Source: Hemicordylus capensis
Taxonomy: Eukaryota > Chordata > Lepidosauria > Squamata > Cordylidae
Assembly (NCBI RefSeq): GCF_027244095.1
Contig: NC_069662.1
Span: 10,504,501 to 10,568,500, forward strand
DNA: 64,000 bases
Direction of reading: 5' to 3'
In this document: one piece after another, positions 12,300 through 22,900 of the stretch
Layout of the letters: every line of letters begins with the position of its first letter
Position numbering within the stretch: position 1 is the stretch's first letter
Position numbers and translations under genes: made by a program
The notes under the pieces: generated by a model
Told to the model about the DNA's origin: nothing
Databases searched by the model: none
Seen by the model: only the letters and a program-made list of their open reading frames with translations

Positions 12300-13829
12300 T
12301 CTGACAGTGCTCACATATGTCGTCTCCCATTCAAATGCAAATCAGGGCAGACCAGTACCCAGTGAGGCTTACTCCTACATAAGCATGCTCAGGATCCCAG
12401 TCTGGAAATGACCGTGATTTATGGAGAGGAGGGGACTTGGCATTGCACTCCAGGGGCCCTGTGACTGAGCAGGGACAGGGCCTATTTTCTGGCCACTCTC
12501 CTTGGTTAAAACGATGGGTCCCTTGATGGGGAATAGATCCATAAGCAACTGATAATTGCTTTCATTAATATTTTTAATTTTAATGTAATAATGTTCTAAA
12601 AATTGACCTCATCCCTTGCACACCAAAGTGTGGTGGGTTCTGGCCCTCCAGCGCCTTTGAGTTATGCCTGCAGAAGTGCAGTGTTACTCAGGATTACAGC
12701 CACTGCATTATTAATCCTCATCTGGAGTCATGATTTTTGGTACACACGATAAGGAGTCCCTGCTCCCAAATAGTCCCATTGGTTACATTGGACGCCCCCA
12801 TATATTTAAGGCCACAGAACAAACAGTAATTTAACATTTCACTCCAGGGGTGTGCCACAGTGACCGCCACATAACAAGCATGGTGCCCTGTGCCATGCAC
12901 GACTCACTGAGAATGTGAACAAAAGAAAAATGAACATTTCAGACTCCACACTAATGAGGATACATACATTCAACAGCTCCGTTCTCAGCATTTCAGCTGA
13001 GATGACATGCAGTGTGTGACCTAAAGGCAATCTCGGAGCTCATCAAGTGCATTCTACAAGTCAATCACCCACAGTTGTCACATCATTTCCTTGATTTTTT
13101 GTCAGCAGTCATGGACACAGACTTCCTGGGTACACACAACAACAATGTCTTCTGTCCATCCAAGCCAAACACAGATGATAAGTTTGATTCACCTGAAACA
13201 GTCCTGAGAGTTGCTCCATGGCTATAATCATTGTTGCACAACTTGCTGGCATTTCCGTCTTTGCTGTAGTCCTCCATCTTGCTTCCCAAGGTCAGCAGAC
13301 AGGAAGTTTTTGCATCACAGCACCATCATATTTTTTAAAGTTTATTTCTTGCCTTGCTTAGCATGGGTTCCCGGAAGGGACTGTGCCTACGAAACTAACT
13401 AGTGATGTGCATGGAACTAGATTTGGCAATTTAGTTGGAATTCGAGCCAAACCACCTGTCTGGAAACAGGTTTTGTTGAACCGGCTGGAGGTCTGTTTCA
13501 TTGGGTCAAACCAGGTTGAAAACAAGAACCTCTGAGGTAATACGGTATTCTGGATTTGTGGGTGCTTTTCCACCCTCAGCTGTATAAAGGTATGTAAACA
13601 AGCAAAGCACTGCACTCCCAACTATGCTCTTATTATCAAAGTCTTACCTGTAGTTTGGTAAATGATATGTCCACAGGTGTGGCCCCTCGTCAGTTATGAA
13701 ATTTACGATATTAACAAAAATAGGAGTCAGCAGAAAAAGCTAATCCAAAATGAATGGACTCTCCATGGGGCGATCGTTTCTATTCCATTCCCATTATAAG
13801 TCAATTAGGAGAAAAACCACCCCATAAAT
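12300..13829. other. Intergenic stretch, unit A
   Basis: No gene recognised. A 5S-SINE-like scrap lies at 12,290-12,370. A degraded TE-like stretch with AACCGG/CCAGGTT motifs lies at 13,390-13,620. It contains the empty sites of two unit-B transposons, near 12,960-12,975 and 13,004-13,018. Confidence 0.5.
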
Positions 13830-13840
13830 GAATGGAATCC

Positions 13841-15267
13841 TGGGGGGTCCGGCAGGGATGCATACTAGCCCCAGCTCTTTTCAATTTCTATGTAAACAGT
13901 CTAATCACCTTCCTACGACAAGTTGAAACTCATGCGCCAAAGATAGGGGACAGGTGCTTACCTATCCTCATGTATGCAGATGACACAGCCTTATTGTCAC
14001 AGACCAGAGTTGGTCTAAAAAGAGCATTAGAATGCTTGAGTCTGCTCTGCAATGAGGAATTTTTGAAAATCAACTACACCAAAACTAAAATTGTGAGATT
14101 TGCAAAGAAGCAACAGGTTTTTAGATGTTCCATAGGTGGTGCTAGAGTAGAGCAGGTGAAGTCTTACAGATACCTGGGGGTGGTGTTTCAGTTTAATGGC
14201 AGTACGTCTATGCACACCAGTGCCGCTAAATTGAATGCCACTCGATCTTCCATGGCAATTAGGAAATTTTTCTGGGCACAAGGTGGTGGCTACATTCCGG
14301 CAGCAAATAAAGCCTTTCAGGCTAAAGTGATACCTCAGCTGCTATATGGGATTCAGGTTAGTCCGCCAAAAGACTTACAAGCCTTAGAAAAAGTCCAATC
14401 GGGCTTTCTCAAATCACTGTTGGGGGTACCAAAATGCGTCCCTAACTCCATAATACGGCTGGAGACTGGGCTATGGAAATTGGAAACCAGGGCCTGGCTT
14501 CTTATTATCCTGTATTTGATCAAGACTTATCTTTACCCGGTAGGACTTATACCTCATCTCCTTGCCGCTACCCCACAACCCCGTTGGTGTATGACAGTTG
14601 AGGAAAGACTCTGGAAGATGGGCTTCTGCCCAGCACAATTGTTAGAACAGGGCGAGTCAACAGCAAGATCCCTAGTTAAACAAAGGCTTAGGGACATAAA
14701 TTTCCAGGAGGAAAGGGCCTCTATAAATAGGCCGCTACAATTCCAAGGCACCAAGAAAGATTGGGTCACATAGCCTCTTATTTCTACACAATCTATTCAC
14801 CCAAGCTTCACTGGGCATTTACAAGAGCTCGCTTGAATGCTTTACCCTCAGCGATGTTAGCAGGGAAATTTGAGAGAAAACCCTATGAGGAGAGACTATG
14901 CCCCTGCAGATCTGCTCCCGAAACATTGATGCATTAACTGTTACATTTTCCACTTTATACAGATGAAAGAGATGTATTTTTATCTCAGTAACTGAAAGAT
15001 CTCAAAAGCCACTCAATGGAGACGATTCTTACATGTTTATTAGAAGATAGGGACCCAACAATATCCCTGGCAGTTGCTAAATTCTGTCACACATTGGCCA
15101 AACTAAGAGAAGATAGAGCACAGCAATCGGTTACAGTCAAAGGTTCCTGATTTTATGTATTTGATGACATTTTAGATTTTGTTTCCGTTTTTGTTTTCTC
15201 TCTTTACTGTGTATATTCTGTGTCTATTGATGTTTGATCTAAGATCGTAAATAAACAACTAACTAAC
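13841..15267 (+). mobile_element. 5'-truncated non-LTR LINE, unit A only
   Basis: A 930-bp open stretch gives the end of a reverse transcriptase (GVRQGCILAPALFNFYVNSL, the catalytic YADDTALLSQ, KSYRYLGVVFQ, then a thumb-like region). Degraded C-terminal sequence with EERLCPCRSAPETLMH and an AATAAACAACTAAC tail follow. It is flanked by an 11-bp target duplication, GAATGGAATCC (13,830-13,840 and 15,268-15,278). Unit B has the empty site near 42,355. Possibly Vingi/I-like; clade uncertain. Confidence 0.85.
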
Positions 15268-15832
15268 GAATGGAATCCGTATGGTGGGGTGGTATCAATC
15301 CCATGCCCATATAAGGCTCATTGGAATCGGGGAGGACACCCTGTTTCCTTATGTTAGCTTCAGTTTTGTGTCCCTAGATGATGATGACGTCTTAAAACTA
15401 ATCTGAGGCAATGTATAGTTTTGTGCTCTCATACTAGGGCAGATGAAACGAGCCCCTTCCACCGTGGCAGACCTCAGTGTTTGGAATAGGTAAAGCATTG
15501 AGAAGCTTCTGACTCTGCAGAAGCAGGGATTTTAGCCTGCAGAACAAAGCCAAAAGCATCACAACAGCAGTAACCACAACATGTCAGCTTCAGTAAGCCT
15601 GGCATCAGTGTACCAAACTTCCACAGTAGATTTTGGGTCTTTTCCTATTCCTCCTATTGGGATTCAGCCCAGAATGGAGATGTTGTAACTTGGCACCAGG
15701 TGGAGAGAGCAAGATGCAGAAGTGGGATTTATTGCACAGAACAGTTTGCTGAACCTCACTAACCAGGTACCAACCTCACAAACTTCACTAATCTCACCAA
15801 CCTCACTAATCAGTAACCAAGATAATGGGTTG

Positions 15833-16013
15833 GCAAAGAGGCACCTTTTGACGTGGTGATTCTCTTTATTTAGCAGTGGGGGAGTAACTGGCCCTATCCA
15901 CCCCCAGCACAGTACCTCCAGTGACTGTTGCTAGTGTCTATCTTATGTTTCTTTTAGATTGTGAGCCCTTTGGGGACAGGGATTCATCTTCTTTATTTAT
16001 TATTTCTCTGTGG
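15833..16013 (+). repeat. SINE relic, 3' truncated (unit A)
   Basis: Same family as 5,975-6,247 but stops at ATTTCTCTGTGG, before the L2-like tail. Confidence 0.6.
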
Positions 16014-16312
16014 AATTCCTTGATACCACCCTAGGCAGTCACTGTAGGGTCACCTGCTTTGAACTCTGACCCCAGTTGCGTCAGCTAAGGAGCAGCTGGA
16101 TGACAGAGCAGGATAAATAAAACATTTACTTCAGTGCTTCTGCAACCAATTAGGTAACCACGGGAACTTGACATGCTTGCAGAAGTGATTATCACTCCTA
16201 TAATTAGCAAAACATCTAATTATTTCACCTGCAGAATTATTTCACCTGGGGCAGAAGCCCCAGTGACTTCCAAAATGCAACAAGGGAAATCTATATGCAT
16301 GTCAAAAATGGT

Positions 16313-16320
16313 TATATAAA
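16313..16320 (+). promoter_or_regulatory. Candidate TATA box upstream of V2R-A
   Basis: TATATAAA lies 325 bp before the chosen ATG, outside recognised repeats, and is conserved in unit B. Position alone suggests a core promoter; no other element was identified. Confidence 0.25.
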
Positions 16321-16644
16321 CCCTATAATCCCACTCATTAGGAGCCCAAAATTAGGGCTTAAAGAGAGGATAGATTTTGTCTTTCATTTTGCACAGCTTC
16401 CCCCTGCTATTGCATAGATCATTCCTTAAAGGAATCTCTCTTGATAGGCATTCAAGGCTTGCTTTCATCACAATGATAGTGTAGTTGCGGAGAACTCAAC
16501 CAGATGTTCCTTTGAGAAAGGTGTTGGCAGAATCCACTCCCACTGAATACAGCTCCTTGAAAGCAAGCTGATGCTAATGCTGACAATGTAGACAGACTGT
16601 AAGACACAAAGCATTTTGCATTCCAGGCAAATTTTGCCCTTAGG

Positions 16645-16907
16645 ATGCTGATGTCCCTGATAGGGCTGAACCACCTTGGCAAGTTAGGCAAAGGACGGAC
16701 AATCATATTTCTTCTGCTGCCACTCGTCCATGTGGTGAACAAAGTGCAGACAATTAAGTGCACTGGAACGGATCCTGTGGATATTCCTCATGAATGGTAC
16801 AAGCCTGGAGAAATTCTCATTGGTGAAATTGTAACTCTTATTCACTACATAATACCCACATTACAATTCAAAGAACACCCTTCTCGGGAGACAAATATTT
16901 TTCCAGG
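16645..16907 (+). CDS. VMN2R-like: V2R-A exon 1 (signal peptide, start of ligand domain)
   Basis: Encodes residues 1-87 plus two bases of codon 88. It contains the hydrophobic signal core followed by the family-typical [18 protein letters not shown] block. The donor is CCAGG|GTAAAG. The two leftover G bases join the first T of exon 2 to give glycine. Confidence 0.88.
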
Positions 16908-19900
16908 GTAAAGTTTTATTGTTCTTGTGTTCAGTGAACAATGTTCTTCTTATACTGTTATATTTGCATGGCTTCAATCTGCTAAGAAAAAAGAGGCAGC
17001 TTTTTAGAGAAAAAGAAAGAAAGAATGGCTGTTAGTCAATGCAAGTTGAACAAACTGAATACTTAATGTGATGTGTTCGGAAATAAGCAATAATGCTGTA
17101 CAGATTTTTTTTTGCCTTACATTCATAATATTATGAAAAAAGGAAGAAATAATGGTGCCTATAAAAATATGAATGAAAGGTCAATAGGCACTGAATATTT
17201 TAAAAATACAATCCACAGACATCATTAACATTAAGTATCCTCAAGCTGGCAATAGGACTTTTAAAATCCACTCTGTTTTGAAAATTTCTATTCAAATGGA
17301 AAATATTTAAGTTAAATATTTAATTTCTGTTTTAAAAGGGAGTGGTGATGGTAGGTTAATTGAATCACATCAACTTGGGCACACATACAGGTGAAACTCG
17401 GAAAATTAGAATATCGTGCCAAAGTCCATTAATTTCAGTAATGCAAATTAAAAGGTGAAACTGATATATGAGATAGACGCATTACATGCAAAGCGAGATA
17501 AGTCAAGCCTTTATTTGTTATAATTGTGATGATCATGGCGTACAGCTCATGAAAACCCCAAATCCACAATCTCAGAAAATTAGAATATTACATGGAACCA
17601 AGAAGACAAGGATTGAAGAATAGAACAATATCGGACCTCTGAAAAGTATAAGCATGCATATGTATTCAGTACTTGGTTTGGGCCCCTTTTGCAGCAATTA
17701 CTGCCTCAATGCGGTGTGGCATGGATGCTATCAGCCTGTGGCACTGATGAGGTATTGTGGAAGACCCGGATGCTTCATTAGCGGCCTTCAGCAGTTCTGC
17801 ATTGTTTGGTCTCATGTCTCTCATCCTTCTCTTGGCAATGCCCCATAGATTCTCTATGGGGTCAGGTCAGGCGGGTTTGCTGGCCAATCAAGCACAGAAT
17901 ACTGTATACTTTTCGGAGGTCCGATATTGTTCTTTTCTTCAATCCTTGTCTTCTTGGTTCCATGTAATATTCTAATTTTCTGGGATTGTGGATTTGGGGT
18001 TTTCATGAGCTGTACACCATGATCATCACAATTATAACAAATTAAGGCTTGACTTATCTCGCCTTGCATGTAATGCGTCTGTCTCATATATCAGTTTCAC
18101 CTTTTAATTTGCATTACTGGAATTAATGGACTTTTGCACGATATTCTAATTTTCCAAGTTTCACCTGTAGGTATTTGTCACTACAATATGGTTGTCTATT
18201 GGCAGGGGTACACAGGACTTGAAAGTGGTGGGGAGAACTCAATTTGCAAAAGCATTGTGTGATCCGACGGAAAACAAACTGGAGTTCACATCAGGTTGTG
18301 GAATCACTGGATCTCACAACTACACACCACATGTGGATCCATTGGAGAGGTGGTTGATGAGGCATTCAAGTAACACAGCAACATAGTAGCTCCACTGTGT
18401 TTTGTACTGAATCTTAGTAGTATTCTTGCTTTTATTATCTCCAAATCGGCAGCATACCATACAACACGGTTTTCTGACCACTTCTCATTGCTGATGTTTA
18501 GTGCATTATCACAAGGGTACTTGAGGCCACATGTCTTTCCCCATGTCCAAGACCCCTGAAATGCACTAGTGGATAGGGGGAATGCAGATGCAAAAATGGC
18601 TCTGGGTTAGCCCAGGCCCTGGTCAACCTTCCTTTCCCACTGGAGATGGGGCTGGGAATACTGGAAGTCCTAGCATCTCCCATCAGAAAATGACACTCTG
18701 CATGCACTTGAGATGTTTTCCACAAGCAGAAATATTCTGGAGTCAAGTCTGTGGTGGGAAGAGGCACTTAACCAGTGAGTGGAACAGTACAACCATCACT
18801 ACAGTCTCTGCTTTCTCCCTGCCTCCAGATAGGTTCATGGTTACATTTTGGGAAAGCCATGATACAGCAGAAACTGGAGCCAGAGTTGGCAGTGAAAGTT
18901 TACAAGCCTTGAAAATGTTCTTGTGGCTTTAGAAGTCCAAATCCCAATGAAATTAAAGGAATTCACTTGGTTCTGACCAATGTGGCTTATTGCTTTCAAT
19001 GATGCTCACTCATAATTGACTAGTCTGGATGTTGCCACCTGTTACTGGATACATGGCTAAAGAGGAAAAAGTGGCATTACAAATGTATATTTATTCCATA
19101 TAAATGTCTCCACAAATGGACACGATGTATTATAAGCGATATTTCAGGTGAAGACTGAGTTGATTCTCCCTACAGAAGAACAGATATTTAGGGCGGCTTC
19201 ACTCAATCTGCCACATACCAGTAAGTGGGGAAAATCTCAAGCCAATGTCAGTACACAACAGTGTATGCTTCTTGCCCAAGTCCAGTTCCTGCAACAGATA
19301 CTCAAAATAAACCAAACATGGTCCGAAGACCCTCCACCCGAATTCACAAGAAGAGCACATGTGGGCAGAGAATCTGGGGGGAAACTTTGGCAAACTTTGG
19401 GAATTGAGAATGGAAACTGGACTCAGGTAGCTTCAGACATCACTTCCATTGGCAGCATGTGCTGCCTGTTGTTGACATTACCTCATTATTTCCCCGGCTT
19501 ACTAGCTAGCAGTGGATCTAAGCTAGCTACGTTCCACTTTACTCCTTCTCAGTGAGAGTTTGTCAGGACAGGCGGTGTTGGATTGGGCTCTCTCCTTCCA
19601 GTCAAAAGGATGCATCTTTTAGAAGGCAAGACTCTGACAATTTCATATGTAGCATATACTGTGACAATTTGACAATTACAACTATACCATGACAAAATGC
19701 TTTCCCTCCATGTACAATTTTCTTGTAAAACTACAGCAATTCATTTTATTCACAGTTTAGTGCTAAAGCATTACCAGCACGTCCTGGCTTTGGCATTTGC
19801 CATCAATGAGATCAATGAGACGCCTAGTATCTTGCCCAATATCACGCTGGGCTTCCACATCTATGACAGCTATGGGAATGAACAAATGACCTATCGTAGC

Positions 19901-22900
19901 ACTCTGGACTTGCTCTTCAAATCACGTGGCTTTCTACCCAACTACCACTGTGGCATCCAGAAAAATGTCATCGGGGTCATTGGTGGGCTGAACTCTGATA
20001 TCTCCTTGCGAATGGCAGAGATCCTAGGTCTCTACAAACTTCCACAGGTAGGACTAAAACTCGTGAGTCATGAGGACTTTCTATTCTATTTCCCACAAGT
20101 CACTTTTCTTTCCGTTAGCAAATGCCTATTTCTGGAGGAGGGAGAGGTACTGTTGGGGAGAATCGTCATAGAATATGTGGAACTACATTTGTGTTTAATA
20201 CATGGAGAGAGAGTGCTTGCTAAAGGTGATGAGTTTGAATATAGAAGGTCTTCATGACCAACGGTTGCTGACATCCCAACAAAGTCCTGGTGCATCAGTG
20301 CTACATTCCAGATTAATCATACAAACGAAGAAAAAGTAATCTATTTCTGCCTGCGCCACACAGATATATGTCTCAGATGCTATTTCTGTTCCATCTTAGA
20401 ATTGTCAGTGTATTTTTTCCTTTTAGATTTCATACGGCTCAGTGGAATCAACCACAAGTAATGGAGTCCACCGCTCTTCTTTTTACCACATGGTTCCCGA
20501 TGAATCCCTTCAGTACCTGGGCATTGTCCTGTTACTTAGGCATTTCAGATGGAAATGGGTAGGGATCATCACTCAGGATGGCGATGTTGGGCAGCATTTC
20601 TCAGAAGCTTTGGAGGTAGAACTTTCCCAAAATGGAATGTGTTCAGCCTTCACAGACAAAGGTAAAAAAATGGCCATTTTTGATAGTTTTAATGAATTTT
20701 TCAATAATTTTATATCTGCTATTCCAGCTTTCATGGACAGTAAAGCCAATGCAAATATCATTTATGGAGAAAGTGCATTTATATGGTTGGCAGTCATGTT
20801 GCACATTAAAAAATGGATACCTCTAGAAGGTACGTTCTCTCTGGAGGAGATGTGTGCCCAAAAGGTATGGATTACAACAGCCCAAATCGATTTCACTTTA
20901 ACCGTCTATTTAAAGGATTTTGATATACAGACATTGCAGGGTGCTATTTCCTTCTCATTTCACTCAAAGGAGCTCCCCGGATTCCAAAAATATCTTCAGA
21001 TGATAAAGCCATTATGGGCAAAAGGAGATGGTTTCATCAAGGAATTCTGGGAACAAGCGTTTGACTGCTCAATGGCAAATTCCAATGTGCCAGAAGACAT
21101 GGATGGCACATGTACTGGCGAGGAGAGGCTGGAGGACCTTCCTGGGCATTTATTTGAAATGAGGATGACTGGTCGCAGCTACAATATCTATAATGCAGTC
21201 TATGCTTTTGCACATGCCTTACACAGCATGTCCCAATCTAGACCCAGATCCAGACAAATGGAGGACAGAGGAAAATTGGGTGCTCTGATTGTGGAAGCCT
21301 GGCAGGTAATGTGCTCCAGTTGTTTCTGTGACCACTTCATCTCTGCAGAACATGAACACCAACTTTTTCTGTCCTTTCTTTTCTCTTCTTCCTTATCTTT
21401 GCCAGATATTTGTGCCAAAATACCCAACAATATATTTCCTCTTCAATCAATATTTTTTAAGTTGCCGCTGCTGGGTGAGTGGGAGATGGGAGAAGGACTG
21501 CTCCACTCCCCCCTCTGCAGCCACGCCTCAGCGATGGTAATAATGGGGGGGGGAATAGTGGAGGTTTGGAGAGATGGGTCCCCCAAAGCTATTTTGAGGG
21601 GGGCTCACAAACATGGGGAGGGGCTCATGGCTCAGCGGTCCAGGCATCCAAATTACGTTGGTGTGCACCTGTTGTTTTTAATAGTAGCACGTTAAAGAGA
21701 TCTCAGGGAAAAGCTGGTGAACTGTGGAAGATGTATATTTATACTGTGTTAATAAAGAAATGAATAAATACATAAGTAATCATTTTATGTTACCTAAGCT
21801 AAGACATTGTACATTATCTCAGTCTTTGAATTGTTGAATAGTTGCATTCATAAGAAGTTTCTTTCCTAAATGGAGAGGAATTATCATAAATACCTTCTGG
21901 AAAGTTCTTGGGAAAATCTGGCTGGAAATATTTCAAGACATTTTAGGTCCTCTCAATCTCTGCCTCTTTTCACCTAGCTCCATTCACTGATTCAGAGGAT
22001 CTCATTCAACAATACTGCTGGAGAAGAAATTATATTTAACAGAAATGGAGAAATAGCAGCTGGATTTGATATTTCAAACTTGATCACTTTCCCAAATAAC
22101 TCCTATATCAGAGTCAAAATTGGGAAACTGGATCCTCAGGATCCTCCAGACAAAATGCTCACCATTCATGATGAGAAGATCCAGTGGCAAAGTGCATTCA
22201 CACAGGTGGGGAAATAACCATCCTTTCTCCCCATAGAAGAAATAGGCAAAAAGAGGAGGACATGGGATGTAAGGTTAGCAAAGAAATGCTTCCCCACAAA
22301 ATTCTTTGGGATATCATTTACCAGCTGAACTTCTCATCCAAAAAACTACGGAGTGGGAGGCACAATAGATAAAGGGGAAAGAAATCTATGGTTTTCCTCT
22401 TTCAATATTTCTAAACAGCCTGAATTGGGATGTTTCCTTTATGGAAACAATGATCTGAACACCATATGTACTACAATAAATGGCTCTCTCTCACACAAGA
22501 GATGTGTGCATCCATGTAGCTGGCTGCCCTCCTTACTGCCCAGACTCCACCTGGAAACTAGACCAGGGTTCCTTAACCTTGGGCCCCCTGATGTTGTTGG
22601 ACTAAAATTCCATCATCCTCAGCCACAAAGGCCATGTCTGGGGATTATGGGAGTTGTAGTCCAACAACATCTGGGGACTCAAGGTTATGAAACCCTGGAC
22701 TAGACAGTCATGGGCATTCCAAGACCCAGTCTTACTGGAGTCCTCTTGTTAAGAACTGGTCTTAGCATAGAATATCATTCAGCTTCCTCATTGTTCCTTT
22801 AATATGATACTTGCCAAAATAGGCCAAACCAAAAATATAAAGCCTTCTGCTCACTCAGAGCTCTCAGAAGCCATGCAAAAACACATTTATTTTAAAATGA

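Larger units (their letters stand above)
15279..16640. other. 5' flank of V2R-A
   Basis: Holds a SINE relic at 15,833-16,013 and a candidate TATA box at 16,313. Otherwise nothing recognised. Colinear with 42,360-44,630 except for the L1 in unit B. Confidence 0.5.

Noticed and set aside
9568-16640. Exons 1-4 of the minus-strand V2R
   Set aside because: Searched by eye for the reverse complement of conserved blocks ([21 protein letters not shown]) and found none; the space is filled with LINE and SINE sequence.
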